Translations under genes and position numbers: made by a program | Origin: Stagnimonas sp965279705 | Lineage (GTDB): Bacteria > Pseudomonadota > Gammaproteobacteria > Nevskiales > Nevskiaceae | Assembly: GCA_965279705.1 (NCBI GenBank) | Contig: OZ257257.1 | Span: forward strand, 248,001 to 312,000 | Direction: 5' to 3' | Length of the DNA: 64,000 nt | Shown here: piece after piece, positions 8,499 through 17,555 of the stretch | Layout of the letters: the number at the start of each line of letters is the position of its first letter | Numbering within the stretch: the first letter of the stretch is position 1 | The notes under the pieces: model-generated | What the model saw: only the letters and a program-made list of their open reading frames with translations | The model's database searches: none | What the model was told of the DNA's origin: nothing

Positions 8499-9746
8499 GT
8501 GGATCACTTCGTCAATAAAGACGGCGCCCTGCACGCCGAAGCCCTGCCCGTCGCCCAACTCGCCGCGCGCTTCGGCACGCCGCTGTATGTCTATTCGCGC
8601 GCGACACTCGAACGCCATTACCGCGCTTTCGATGAGGCGCTCGCCAGCGTGCCGCATCAGGTGCATTACGCGGTCAAGGCCAACAGCAATCTTGCCGTGT
8701 TGAACGTGCTGGCGCGGCTCGGTGCGGGCTTTGACATCGTCAGCGGCGGCGAACTCGCGCGCGTGCTGCGCGCCGGTGGCGAGCCGCACAAGATCGTGTT
8801 CAGCGGCGTCGGCAAGACGGTTGCCGAGATGGAGGCTGCACTCGATGCCAAGGTTGGTTGTTTCAATGTCGAGAGCGAATCCGAATTGCTACGGCTTTCT
8901 GCCGTTGCCAGCGCACGCGGTGCCACGGCGCGCATTGCGCTGCGGGTGAACCCGGATGTAGATGCGAAGACGCATCCCTACATTTCCACCGGCCTCAAGA
9001 ACAACAAGTTCGGCGTTTCGCTGGTCGAAGCCGAGCGGCTGTATCTGGATGCCGCGCGCCTGCCGGGCATCGCCATCGCCGGCATCGCCAGCCACATCGG
9101 CTCGCAGCTGCTCGACGCCGCGCCGCTGGTCGATGCACTCGACCGCATGCTGGCGCTGGTGGATCGCCTGCAGGCTGCCGGAATCTGGCTGACGCACATC
9201 GACGTCGGCGGCGGCCTGGGTGTTCGTTACAAGGATGAAGTGCCGGTGGAGCCGCGCGATTGGGCAGCGGTGCTGCTGCCGCATCTCGCAGGCCGTGATC
9301 TCGAAGTGCACTGCGAGCCGGGTCGCGCCATTGCGGGCAATGCGGGTCTGTTGGTAATGCGCGTCGAAGTGATCAAGCACAGCGAAGAAAAGAGCTTCTG
9401 CATCGTCGATGCCGCGATGAACGATCTGCTGCGGCCGACGCTGTATCAAGCCTGGATGGACATCGTGCCGGTGGAGTCGCGTAGCGACGAAGCGGCCAGG
9501 AACTACGACGTGGTCGGACCCGTCTGCGAAACCGGCGACTGGCTCGGCAAGGATCGCGTGCTAGCAGTGCGTGAAGGTGATCTGCTCGCCGTGCGCACGG
9601 CGGGTGCTTACGGCTTCACCATGAGCAGCAACTACAACTCGCGCGGCCGGGCCGCCGAAGTGATGGTCGATGGCAATACCGCGCATCTCATTCGTGCGCG
9701 CGAAACCTCCGATGATCTGGTGCGCGGTGAAAGCCGCTTGCCTTAA
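8499..9746 (+). CDS. lysA: Diaminopimelate decarboxylase
   Basis: PLP enzyme for the last step of lysine synthesis, meso-diaminopimelate to lysine. It has an alanine-racemase-type barrel with the PLP lysine in HYAVKANSN (Lys60), a glycine loop HIDVGGGLGVRY, the CEPGR segment, the active-site CETGDW and a C-terminal AGAYGFTMSSNYNSR. 415 residues, normal length. The GTG start at 8499 lies seven bases after lptM, so the two are probably cotranscribed. The dapF gene, often next, is absent; the next gene is on the opposite strand. Confidence 0.97.
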   Translation: MDHFVNKDGALHAEALPVAQLAARFGTPLYVYSRATLERHYRAFDEALASVPHQVHYAVKANSNLAVLNVLARLGAGFDIVSGGELARVLRAGGEPHKIVFSGVGKTVAEMEAALDAKVGCFNVESESELLRLSAVASARGATARIALRVNPDVDAKTHPYISTGLKNNKFGVSLVEAERLYLDAARLPGIAIAGIASHIGSQLLDAAPLVDALDRMLALVDRLQAAGIWLTHIDVGGGLGVRYKDEVPVEPRDWAAVLLPHLAGRDLEVHCEPGRAIAGNAGLLVMRVEVIKHSEEKSFCIVDAAMNDLLRPTLYQAWMDIVPVESRSDEAARNYDVVGPVCETGDWLGKDRVLAVREGDLLAVRTAGAYGFTMSSNYNSRGRAAEVMVDGNTAHLIRARETSDDLVRGESRLP

Positions 9747-9749
9747 CCG

Positions 9750-10823
9750 CTATCGCAGCACGCGCTCTGCATCCATCAGCTGAACCTCCGACATCTGATT
9801 GAGGTAGTGGTCGTAGTAAGCCTTGTGCGAAGCGCCGACGATGTTGAGCACGCGGGCTCCCGGGGCGTTACCAAAGGCGGCGCGGATATTGGCTGCCATG
9901 CGCAGGTTGCGCACCTCGTACCAGGCCACGTACTGGCGGCCGAAGTGCTGCATTGATGGCTCCTTCAAGGCATCGCGAAAGTCGGCTTCGACAAAGGCGC
10001 GCAGCGTGGCCGGGCGGTTGTAGTCGCGATACAGCGCCAGCACATCGGCCGGGTTGCTGAGCTTTTTTTCTTTGGCACGCAGGGCATCTGCCGACGGCAG
10101 CTTGATGGCTTCCCAGTGCTTTTGCAGCGCCTCGTCAAAGCCTGGCCCAGCCAGCGCCTGCACGCTGTCTGCGGTGTGGTCATCCACCGCATAAACCCTC
10201 TGCAAGCCCAGCCGCACGGCCAGGGGCACCGCCACTTCAAAGGTCTCATTCGGCTTGGCACCCGCACGCGTCAGCAGCTTCAGCAGGGCATCGTCCACCC
10301 CGTCGCCGGTGCGGCGTTCCTCTACCGGCAGCTGTTGCCATTGCACCTGTGCCGAGGGGCGATCGCCCGCAGCCAGAAACACGGCAGCCAGATGACGGCG
10401 CTGGGCAGCGCTGGGGTTGGCGGGCCATGCGCTGAGCGTTGTGGCAACTTCGGCCATGGCAGCGGCCACCGAAAGCCCGGTCGCCGCTGTCGCGTCTTCG
10501 GTGCTCCAGCAATAGGTATCGAACATGCCGGGGTAGGTTGCTGCATGGCGTCGCAGCAAATCGCATTGCTCGCCGGAGATGCCCTCGTGGGTAATGATCT
10601 GCGGCGCGAAGCGCGCCAGTTTATCCAGCAGCGGGGCCAGCATTTCGGCCGTCACTGCCACCGGCAACTGCGCGAGGTGCGGGCTGCCCAAAGTGAGTAC
10701 CTGGGTGCTGGGGCCGGCGATGCGGTTTTTCCACGCGCCGGGGCTGGTCGCCGGGGTTTGCGCGCCAGCGGGCAGCAGCATGACAAGCAACAGCCCGCCG
10801 GTCAGCAATGAGGGCAAGCGCAT
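9750..10823 (-). CDS. DUF5694-like secreted protein
   Basis: Exported protein of 357 residues with a signal peptide at 1-22 (ending PAGAQ). It begins with VLTLGSPHLAQLP and ends with a conserved block VLNIVGASHKAYYDHYLNQM. This pattern resembles the DUF5694 group, related in layout to TraB/GumN-like proteins; function unknown. The start at 10823 places the signal peptide at the N-terminus; a further 19 upstream residues in frame are not needed. It faces lysA tail to tail and is divergent from polA. Confidence 0.65.
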   Translation of the reverse strand: MRLPSLLTGGLLLVMLLPAGAQTPATSPGAWKNRIAGPSTQVLTLGSPHLAQLPVAVTAEMLAPLLDKLARFAPQIITHEGISGEQCDLLRRHAATYPGMFDTYCWSTEDATAATGLSVAAAMAEVATTLSAWPANPSAAQRRHLAAVFLAAGDRPSAQVQWQQLPVEERRTGDGVDDALLKLLTRAGAKPNETFEVAVPLAVRLGLQRVYAVDDHTADSVQALAGPGFDEALQKHWEAIKLPSADALRAKEKKLSNPADVLALYRDYNRPATLRAFVEADFRDALKEPSMQHFGRQYVAWYEVRNLRMAANIRAAFGNAPGARVLNIVGASHKAYYDHYLNQMSEVQLMDAERVLR

Positions 10824-10933
10824 CGGGTGGTTCTCAAGGTGGACATGGGATAGGGAATGATGGCCTGTCTGCGAACGCAATGCCCCAGCAATCTACCTGC
10901 ATCTGCCGCTGACCGTGGTGCCCCGTAGGGGGT

Positions 10934-10939
10934 GATAAT
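10934..10939 (+). promoter_or_regulatory. Possible -10 element of polA
   Basis: GATAAT ends six bases before the polA ATG. Transcription would then start at or near the initiation codon. No good -35 is seen (CTGACC lies 19 bases upstream), so this is a weak call. Confidence 0.35.
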
Positions 10940-10945
10940 CAGCCC

Positions 10946-13801
10946 ATGACCGACGCTACTAAGACCCTGCTGCTCATCGATGCCAGCAACTGGATTTTCC
11001 GCGCTTACCACGCGCTGCCGCCGCTGACCGCACCCGATAAGACACCCACGGGCGCGGTGTACGGTTTCGGCAGCATGTTGAAGCGCCTGCACAAGGAGCA
11101 TTCCGCCGAGCACATCGCGGTGGTGTTCGATGCCAGCGGCACGTCCTTCCGCAACCAGATCTTTGCCGACTACAAGGCCAATCGCAGCGAGACGCCACCG
11201 GATTTGATCCCCCAGTTCGCCCTTGTGCAGCAGATGGTTGCTGCACAAGGCCTACCGCTGCTGGTGGTACCCGATGTGGAGGCCGACGACGTGATTGGCA
11301 CGCTCGCCAAGCAAGCAGAAGCAGCCGGCATGGACGTGCTGATCGTTACCGGTGACAAGGACATGGCGCAGTTGGTGAACGAGCGCGTGAACCTGCTCGA
11401 CACCATGAAGAACCGCCGCATGGGGCCTGCCGGGGTGCTGGAAAAATTTGGCGTGACGCCCGAGCAGATCATTGATTACCTCGCGTTGATGGGCGATGCC
11501 GTGGACAACATCCCCGGCGTGCCGGGCGTCGGGCCGAAGACGGCGGCAAAATTGCTGAGCGAGCACGGCACGCTGCAGGCAGTGATGGCCGCAGCGGGCG
11601 AGGTGAAGGGCAAGCTCGGCGAGAACCTGCGCGCAGCGCTCGACACGCTGCCGATGTGTCGTGAGCTGGCGACGATCAAGTGCGATGTGGTCTTGCCGCT
11701 GACGCTAGAGGTGCTGAAGAAGCAGCCGGACGATCGCGAGAAGCTGGCGGCGCTATATGTGCGGCTGGGGTTCAATCGCTGGGCAGAGGAGCTTGGGACA
11801 GCGGTTGCGCCCAAAGCAGAACCGGTATCGGTTGCTGCAAGCGCTGCGCCGTCGCTACTGGCCCCCGCCCCTGACGCCGCTGCCGAGTTGAGCATCGAGC
11901 AGAACGATGCTGCTGCACTGCCGCCGTCCATCAAAACAGAGGCGGTGCTGGTTATCGACGAAGCCACTTTTGCCGACATGCTGACCCGGCTCGAAGCCGC
12001 CGAACTGATTTGCTTCGATACCGAAACCGACTCCATCGCCAGCAATCAGTGTGGCCTGGTCGGCCTCGCGTTTGCGGTCGACGAAGGCCACGGTTGGTAC
12101 GTGCCGGTCGCCCACAATTATCTCGGCGTACCGGCGCAGCTGCCCATGGCAGAAGTACTCGCGCGAGTGAGGCCTGTGCTCGAAAATCCGGCCAAGAAAA
12201 AAGTCGCGCAGCACGGCAAGTTCGACTGCAACGTGCTGGTGCGCCATGGCATTGCCGTGCAGGGCTTTGCCTACGACACCATGCTCGAAAGCTACGTGCT
12301 CGATGCCGCCGGAAACCGACACGACATGGACACGCTCGCCGAAAAATATCTCGGCGTGAAACCCATCTCGTTCGCAGACGTCGCGGGCAAGGGCAAATCG
12401 CAGATCACTTTCAACCAAGTGTCGCTCGACAAGGCCGCGGAGTATTCGGCGGAGGACGCCGACATCACCCTGCGCCTGCACCACGCGCTGTATCCCAAGT
12501 TGGCCGAAGTGCCGGCGCTGCAGAAAGTGTTCGAGCAACTCGAAATGCCGCTGGTGCCGGTGCTTGCACAGATGGAGCAAACCGGCGTGAAGGTGGATGC
12601 CGCCCTGCTCGGCACCATCAGCGCCGAGCTGGCCGTGCGCATGGGCGAGTACGTGAAGCAGGCTTATGAAGCGGCTGGCGGCGAGTTCAACATCGGCTCG
12701 CCCAAGCAGCTTGGCGAAATCCTCTACAACAAGCTGGGTCTGCCGGTGTTGGGCAAGACGCCGAAAGGCGAGCCCTCGACCGCCGAGGATGTGCTGGAGC
12801 AGCTCGCTGAGCATCATCCACTGCCGAAGCTCATCCTCGACTGGCGCGGTCTGTCGAAGTTGCGCAGCACCTATACCGAGTCTCTGCCGCTCGAAATCAA
12901 CCCCAAGACCAGCCGCATTCACACCAGCTATCACCAGGCGGTGGCGGCGACGGGGCGGCTGTCGTCGCAAGATCCGAATCTTCAGAACATCCCGGTGCGC
13001 AATGTCGAGGGCCGTCGCATCCGCCAAGCCTTTGTGGCGGAGAAGGGCAATCTGCTCTGCTCCATCGACTATTCGCAGATCGAGTTGCGGCTGATGGCGC
13101 ATTTCTCCGGCGACGCCAAACTGGTCGAGGCCTTCCAGACCGGCAAGGACATCCATCAGGCCACCGCGGCCGAGGTGTTTGGCCTGCCGCTGGAAGAAGT
13201 GACTGGTGATCAGCGCCGCGCGGCGAAGGCGATCAACTTCGGTTTGATTTACGGCATTTCGAGTTTTGGCTTGGCCAAGCAGCTGGGCATAGGCCGCAGC
13301 GAGGCACAGGCCACCATCGACCGGTTCTTCACCCGCTATCCCGGCGTGAAGCAATACATGGATGGCACCAAGGCGCAGGCCAAGTCCCAGGGCTACGTCG
13401 AAACACTGTTTGGCCGTCGGCTCTATCTGCCCAACATCGCCAGCAAGAATCAGGGGCTGCGCAGTTATGCCGAGCGCACCGCCATCAACGCGCCGCTGCA
13501 AGGCACGGCTGCCGATCTCGTCAAACTCGCCATGATTGATCTGCACGGCTGGCTGGCACGCGAAGCGCCGACCGTACTGATGACCATGCAGGTGCACGAC
13601 GAACTGGTGTTCGAGGGCGCTGCGGAGCTGTTGACCGGGCTCGCCCCACAACTGGCGACGCAGATGGTGCGCGTGCTGCATGTGCAGACCGGGCAGGGTC
13701 CGACTCGGCCATCACCCCTCACGGTGCCGCTGGTCGCCGATTTCGGGCTTGGCCTGAACTGGGATGCCGCACATACCGCCACCGGCCACGCAAGTGCTTG
13801 A
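10946..13801 (+). CDS. polA: DNA polymerase I
   Basis: Repair and Okazaki-fragment processing polymerase, 951 residues. The N-terminal 5' nuclease domain (about 1-290) has LLLIDASNWIFRAYHA, VTGDKDMAQL and the GVPGVGPKTA helix-hairpin-helix. The central proofreading exonuclease (about 330-520) keeps its acidic residues, in CFDTETDSI and EYSAEDADITL. The polymerase domain has motif A (DYSQIELRLMAH), motif B (RRAAKAINFGLIYG) and motif C (QVHDELVFE). A linker rich in Ala/Pro joins the first two domains. All three activities are therefore expected. Downstream lies a candidate small RNA and then convergent engB, the order known from enterobacteria and pseudomonads. Confidence 0.98.
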   Translation: MTDATKTLLLIDASNWIFRAYHALPPLTAPDKTPTGAVYGFGSMLKRLHKEHSAEHIAVVFDASGTSFRNQIFADYKANRSETPPDLIPQFALVQQMVAAQGLPLLVVPDVEADDVIGTLAKQAEAAGMDVLIVTGDKDMAQLVNERVNLLDTMKNRRMGPAGVLEKFGVTPEQIIDYLALMGDAVDNIPGVPGVGPKTAAKLLSEHGTLQAVMAAAGEVKGKLGENLRAALDTLPMCRELATIKCDVVLPLTLEVLKKQPDDREKLAALYVRLGFNRWAEELGTAVAPKAEPVSVAASAAPSLLAPAPDAAAELSIEQNDAAALPPSIKTEAVLVIDEATFADMLTRLEAAELICFDTETDSIASNQCGLVGLAFAVDEGHGWYVPVAHNYLGVPAQLPMAEVLARVRPVLENPAKKKVAQHGKFDCNVLVRHGIAVQGFAYDTMLESYVLDAAGNRHDMDTLAEKYLGVKPISFADVAGKGKSQITFNQVSLDKAAEYSAEDADITLRLHHALYPKLAEVPALQKVFEQLEMPLVPVLAQMEQTGVKVDAALLGTISAELAVRMGEYVKQAYEAAGGEFNIGSPKQLGEILYNKLGLPVLGKTPKGEPSTAEDVLEQLAEHHPLPKLILDWRGLSKLRSTYTESLPLEINPKTSRIHTSYHQAVAATGRLSSQDPNLQNIPVRNVEGRRIRQAFVAEKGNLLCSIDYSQIELRLMAHFSGDAKLVEAFQTGKDIHQATAAEVFGLPLEEVTGDQRRAAKAINFGLIYGISSFGLAKQLGIGRSEAQATIDRFFTRYPGVKQYMDGTKAQAKSQGYVETLFGRRLYLPNIASKNQGLRSYAERTAINAPLQGTAADLVKLAMIDLHGWLAREAPTVLMTMQVHDELVFEGAAELLTGLAPQLATQMVRVLHVQTGQGPTRPSPLTVPLVADFGLGLNWDAAHTATGHASA

Positions 13802-13965
13802 TGCGGCGAGAAAAGCTAGCCGATGAACGGTCGTTCAAGAGGTTTTTGTGCGACCAAGTAAAGCGCTAAGTCATTGATTTTCAAAGCGCTGAAAAACAAC
13901 AGTGCACAAACGGTGACGGCCCCGTCAAAAAAATTTGCAACTAATTCCGGGGTTCGCACGTCTAT

Positions 13966-14081
13966 CACTTCGGAGCAGCGGCCTTCCCTTCCCTGCTCCC
14001 CGCGCCCTCCCTGCGCGGTATTTCCGGCGCTCCCATAGCCGGATGTTCGCCCGATAGCCCAAGAGGCTGTCGGGCTTTTTT
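13966..14081 (+). ncRNA. Candidate polA-engB small RNA with C-rich hairpin loops (sX13/ErsA/Spot 42 position)
   Basis: No gene lies between polA and engB, but the plus strand holds four consecutive hairpins. SL1: GGAGCAG (13972-13978) with CTGCTCC (13993-13999), loop containing TTCCCTTCC. SL2: CCGCGC (14000-14005) with GCGCGG (14013-14018), loop CCTCCCT. SL3: CCGGC (14024-14028) with GCCGG (14038-14042), loop GCTCCCATA. SL4 is an 11-bp terminator with a T6 run. Each of the first three loops exposes a TCCC motif suited to pairing with Shine-Dalgarno G-runs. The locus is that of Spot 42 and ErsA, and as I recall of Xanthomonas sX13, whose C-rich loops it resembles. An AT-rich stretch with TTGCAA (13935-13940) lies upstream but no clear -10, so the 5' end is approximate. 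The 160 bases from the polA stop show nothing else. Confidence 0.6.
14049..14081 (+). terminator. Strong intrinsic terminator of the candidate small RNA
   Basis: GCCCGATAGCC (14049-14059) pairs with GGCTGTCGGGC (14065-14075), one G-U pair, five-base loop, then six T. It overlaps the stop codon of convergent engB and is oriented for plus-strand transcripts. Confidence 0.85.
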
Positions 14082-14757
14082 ATTGCCCGCTGCTGATCGC
14101 CAGGTTTGCAGATTGAACATGCGCGTGGATTGCCGCACGTGCCTCTTCGACACCGATATTGCTGTGCGCCGAGAACAATTGCGCGGTGAAGCCATCACCC
14201 CATTTCTGCAGCGCCGCGCGCACTTGCAGCAGCGTGTTCGTCGCGGCACCGCGCGACAACTTGTCGGCCTTGGTCAGCAGCACATGGCAAGGCCGTTCGG
14301 CGGCTTTGGCCCAGTCGAGCATCTGCTCGTCGAGATCGGTCAGCGGATGGCGGATATCCATGATGACGATGAGCAGGCGCAGGTTGAAACGGGTCTCCAG
14401 ATAGCCGCCGATCAACTTGCCCCAGTCCTTGCGCACCGAGCCCGGCACCTTGGCAAAGCCATAGCCGGGCAGGTCGATTAGCCGCGCGCCGGGCACATCG
14501 AACAGGTTGATGAGCTGCGTGCGACCTGGGGTCTTCGAGACCCGCGCGAGCGCCTTCTTGTTGCACAGCATGTTGAGTGCCGAGGACTTGCCGGAGTTGG
14601 AGCGGCCGACGAAGGCCAGCTCGGGCGTTTCGTCCTGCGGTAATTGCTCGAGCTTGGCGGCCGACATCACGAAGGTAGCCTGCACGAAGGGGTTGAGCGG
14701 GGCAGTCGCCAGTGAGCGGGCGGCGGCGGGGGGGCTGTCAGACAATGTTTTGGACAC
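14080..14757 (-). CDS. engB: Ribosome biogenesis GTP-binding protein EngB/YsxC
   Basis: Small essential GTPase of 225 residues for 50S subunit assembly. G1 GRSNSGKS (51-58), the TPGRTQLIN switch I region, G3 DLPGYGFAKV, G4 LLTKADKL and a G5-like FSAHS are all present. The N-terminal NPFVQATFVMSAAKLEQLP matches the family beginning, so the start must lie upstream of it. The GTG at 14757 is chosen because it gives a normal length, though no strong ribosome site is visible. The gene ends inside the terminator of the opposite transcript. Confidence 0.92.
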   Translation of the reverse strand: MSKTLSDSPPAAARSLATAPLNPFVQATFVMSAAKLEQLPQDETPELAFVGRSNSGKSSALNMLCNKKALARVSKTPGRTQLINLFDVPGARLIDLPGYGFAKVPGSVRKDWGKLIGGYLETRFNLRLLIVIMDIRHPLTDLDEQMLDWAKAAERPCHVLLTKADKLSRGAATNTLLQVRAALQKWGDGFTAQLFSAHSNIGVEEARAAIHAHVQSANLAISSGQ

Positions 14758-14907
14758 GGGAACTCGTTGGGGTTTGCGCCGTGGGGGACGGCCAAAAACA
14801 GCAAAGTGCTGGGTTACAATGGCGGTATTTTCTGCCCGCCGCACAGCTAGCGAAATGCCTTGATGCAAGGCTTTCGGGGTGCTGTGCACCAATGGAGTCT
14901 ACTCAAA

Positions 14908-15549
14908 GTGATTAAGCGCGCCCTTCTTGCCTGTGCCTTGCTGGCACCGCTCGTGAGTTTTGCTGAAGGCGCATCCGCCGATCCGTTCACCCAAGGTGAT
15001 GCGACTGCGGGTGCCACCAAGAGTGCGCCCTGCGTGGCCTGCCACGGGGTTGGCGGCAATGGCATCATCAATCCGGAGTGGCCCAAGCTGGCGGGCCAGC
15101 ACTCGGCCTACATTGCCGAGCAGCTCAAGCACTTCAAGAGCGGCGAGCGCAAGAATGCCGTGATGGCTGGGCAGGCTGCACTGCTTTCAGAGCAGGACAT
15201 GGCCGATATCGCCGCGAGCTTTGCAGCACTCAAGGCCGTGCCCGGCGTGGCTAGCAAAGATGCCATCGCCATTGCCCAGAAAATCTACCGCGCCGGTGAT
15301 GCCACACGCGGCCTCCCGGCCTGCGCCAGCTGCCACGGCCCCACGGGTGCTGGCAACCCGGCCGCGTTCTGGCCGCACATCGGCGGCCAGAATGCTGCCT
15401 ACACCACCACTCAGCTCAACAGCTACAAGAAGGGCAAGGACGGGGAACGCGGCGGCAGCAAGCACGCTCTAATCATGAGCGCCGTGGCTGCCAAGCTCAC
15501 CGACGCCGAGATCGCCGCGCTCGCTTCCTACGTCGCTGGCCTGCAATAA
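14908..15549 (+). CDS. Di-haem cytochrome c4
   Basis: Periplasmic electron carrier of 213 residues with two fused class I cytochrome domains. A signal peptide (1-22) is followed by haem-binding CVACH (Cys42, Cys45, His46) and CASCH (Cys139, Cys142, His143). Likely axial methionines lie in NAVMAGQ and LIMSAV. Such proteins feed cbb3 or other terminal oxidases. The GTG at 14908 is chosen because GGAG lies about ten bases upstream and the signal peptide then starts directly; a TACAAT box near 14815-14820 may be its -10. dsbA follows after 19 bases, matching the known cytochrome c4-dsbA order. Confidence 0.92.
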   Translation: MIKRALLACALLAPLVSFAEGASADPFTQGDATAGATKSAPCVACHGVGGNGIINPEWPKLAGQHSAYIAEQLKHFKSGERKNAVMAGQAALLSEQDMADIAASFAALKAVPGVASKDAIAIAQKIYRAGDATRGLPACASCHGPTGAGNPAAFWPHIGGQNAAYTTTQLNSYKKGKDGERGGSKHALIMSAVAAKLTDAEIAALASYVAGLQ

Positions 15550-15568
15550 GTTCTAAGGATTGATGCAC

Positions 15569-16213
15569 ATGAAAAACTGGTTACGCGGGCTGTTTCTGGC
15601 CCTGTCGTTGACGCCCTTGGCGTGCAGCGCCCAGGCCACCGGCAACTACACCGAAGGCAAGGAATACAAGAAGGTCCGCGAGGTCGTCGCACCTGCCGAC
15701 TTGAAGAAAGTCACGGTCGAGGAGTTCTTCTGGTACGGCTGCCCGCATTGCTTTCACGCCGACCCGATCATCGAAGCCTGGAAGGTCAAGAAACCGGTCG
15801 AGGTCGATTTTCAGCGCGTGCCCAACACTCTGGGCAGCCCGGTGGGCGAACTGCACATGCGCGCCTTCTACATCGCCGAGGCATTGGGCGTGAGCGACAA
15901 GATTCACAAGCCGCTGTTTGCCGCCATTCATGAAAGGCACCAGCCGATGAACACGCCCGATCAGGTGAAGGCCCTGTTCGAGAAGGAGGCAGGTGTCTCG
16001 CCCGCCGATTTCGACAAGAACACCTCCAGCTTCATGGTCGATTCCCGCATGCGTCGTGCCCAGCAGCTGGCCATGAGCTACGGCATCACCAGCGTGCCAA
16101 CCTTGGTGGTTGGCGGCAAATACACCACCAGTGCAACGATGGCGGGCAGCCCCGAAAAAGCCATGCAAGTGGTCGATTTTCTGGTGGAGAAAATCAAGAA
16201 GGAACGCAAGTAA
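15569..16213 (+). CDS. dsbA: Thiol:disulfide interchange protein DsbA
   Basis: Periplasmic oxidant that introduces disulfide bonds into exported proteins. Signal peptide 1-22, then a thioredoxin fold with the CPHC active site (Cys58-Cys61), an inserted helical domain and the cis-Pro loop GITSVPTLVV. 214 residues, usual length. The ATG at 15569 is preferred over 15563 because AAGGA lies nine bases upstream. It follows the cytochrome c4 gene and is three bases from the next gene, so these form an operon of envelope proteins. Confidence 0.95.
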   Translation: MKNWLRGLFLALSLTPLACSAQATGNYTEGKEYKKVREVVAPADLKKVTVEEFFWYGCPHCFHADPIIEAWKVKKPVEVDFQRVPNTLGSPVGELHMRAFYIAEALGVSDKIHKPLFAAIHERHQPMNTPDQVKALFEKEAGVSPADFDKNTSSFMVDSRMRRAQQLAMSYGITSVPTLVVGGKYTTSATMAGSPEKAMQVVDFLVEKIKKERK

Positions 16214-16215
16214 CC

Positions 16216-17127
16216 GTGTCTGCATTGATTGCCCGGCTCCGTGCCGGGCTTTTCATTTTTGCGGTCTGCGCTGCAAATACAAATCTTGCGATGGCTGCGC
16301 CGCTGGCCTCGCTGGAAGGTGCCTGTGACAACCTGGCCAGCAAGCTCAAGTCGGTACCCGCAGGCGAGTGCAAAAGTGCCGGCCTGAACGTGGCGGGCAG
16401 CGCCAGCGTGCAGGGCCAGCCGATTCTCTGGCGCGACTACCGATCAGTGAAGAGCAAGACCCCCGCCAAGCGGGTACTGCTGGTGGGCGGCATTCATGGC
16501 GACGAGCTGTCGTCGGTTGCCGTCACCTTCGAGTGGATGCGCCGTCTGTCCGACCAGGAAAAACAGCCGTTTTACTGGCGCGTGGTGCCCTGCCTCAACC
16601 CCGACGGCGTGCTCGCCAAGGTCTCGAAGCGCGTCAACGCCAACGGGGTCGATCTCAACCGCAACTTTCCGACCCCGGACTGGAACGCCAAGGCCGCGCT
16701 CTACTGGAACAGCAAGACCAAGAGCGATCCGCGCCGTTACCCCGGTAAAAAAGCCGGTTCGGAGCCCGAAACACGCTGGCTGATCGAGCAGATCAAAAAC
16801 TTCAAGCCGGATGCCATCGTTTCGATCCACGCGCCCTATGGCGTGCTGGATTTCGACGGCCCGCGCACGCCGCCTCAGCGGCTGGGCTTTTTGAACCTCA
16901 ACGAGCTCGGTACTTATCCTGGGTCACTGGGTAACTACGCCGGCGAGTTTCTGGGCATCCCCATCATCACGCTCGAACTGCCCCACAGCGAGGCTTCGCC
17001 GACGGTGGCGCAGAGCGGGCGCATCTGGAGCGACCTGCTGAAGTGGCTGGAGCGCAACCTGTCGCAGGGTGCACCGCCGCTGTTCCAGCGGCTGAGCGAC
17101 CCCAACTGGCTGCGCAACGCGCCGTAA
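16216..17127 (+). CDS. M14 family zinc carboxypeptidase, secreted (MpaA-like)
   Basis: Exported zinc peptidase of 303 residues. A signal peptide (about 1-28) precedes the M14 fold. Zinc ligands are His94 and Glu97 in GGIHGDELSS and His205 in VSIHAPYG; VDLNRNFP binds the substrate carboxylate, and Glu254 in ITLELP is the likely catalytic acid. The layout suits a murein-peptide amidase (MpaA type) or related gamma-D-glutamyl hydrolase used in wall recycling, but substrate is inferred. The GTG at 16216 sits three bases after dsbA, so it is probably cotranscribed. Confidence 0.85.
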   Translation: MSALIARLRAGLFIFAVCAANTNLAMAAPLASLEGACDNLASKLKSVPAGECKSAGLNVAGSASVQGQPILWRDYRSVKSKTPAKRVLLVGGIHGDELSSVAVTFEWMRRLSDQEKQPFYWRVVPCLNPDGVLAKVSKRVNANGVDLNRNFPTPDWNAKAALYWNSKTKSDPRRYPGKKAGSEPETRWLIEQIKNFKPDAIVSIHAPYGVLDFDGPRTPPQRLGFLNLNELGTYPGSLGNYAGEFLGIPIITLELPHSEASPTVAQSGRIWSDLLKWLERNLSQGAPPLFQRLSDPNWLRNAP

Positions 17128-17215
17128 CCCGCTGCATGAGAGTTGGTTTTACCGTTGTGCGCCTGCCTACAGCGGGCAAGACTTCAATCACAACCCAGTC
17201 GCCATAGGCAGCGTC

Positions 17216-17542
17216 ATGCAACAGCAACTCCCCGCGTCGGCAAGCCGCTACCTGCACTTCAGCGATTTCTACCCGTATTACTTGTCCGAGCACAGCAACC
17301 GCACTTGTCGGCGGCTGCATTTCATCGGCTCGTCACTCGCCATTCTGCTGGTGCTGACAGCAGTTGCAACGCAAGCCTGGTGGCTGATTGCCGTGGCCTT
17401 CGTGCAGGGTTATGGATTTGCCTGGGTCGGGCATTTTTTCTATGAGCACAACAAGCCGGCCAGCTTCAAGCAACCGTGGTTCAGCTACCTCGGCGACTGG
17501 AAGATGTGGTGGCAGACGCTCACCGGCAAGCTGCCGTTTTGA
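17216..17542 (+). CDS. Mpo1-like (DUF962) membrane protein
   Basis: Small membrane protein of 108 residues with two to three hydrophobic segments. The histidine motif SEHSNRTCRRLHFIG (about 24-38) and the second block GHFFYEHNKPA (about 73-83) define the DUF962/Mpo1 family. Yeast Mpo1 is an Fe-dependent dioxygenase in the alpha-oxidation of 2-hydroxy fatty acids; the bacterial role is unproven. It ends 13 bases from the convergent BLUF gene. Confidence 0.85.
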   Translation: MQQQLPASASRYLHFSDFYPYYLSEHSNRTCRRLHFIGSSLAILLVLTAVATQAWWLIAVAFVQGYGFAWVGHFFYEHNKPASFKQPWFSYLGDWKMWWQTLTGKLPF

Positions 17543-17555
17543 AGCGGACTCGCGA

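Noticed and set aside
11855..13681. 608-codon open frame antisense to polA
   Set aside because: Shadow of the GC-rich polA codon pattern; no family resemblance and full overlap with an unambiguous gene.
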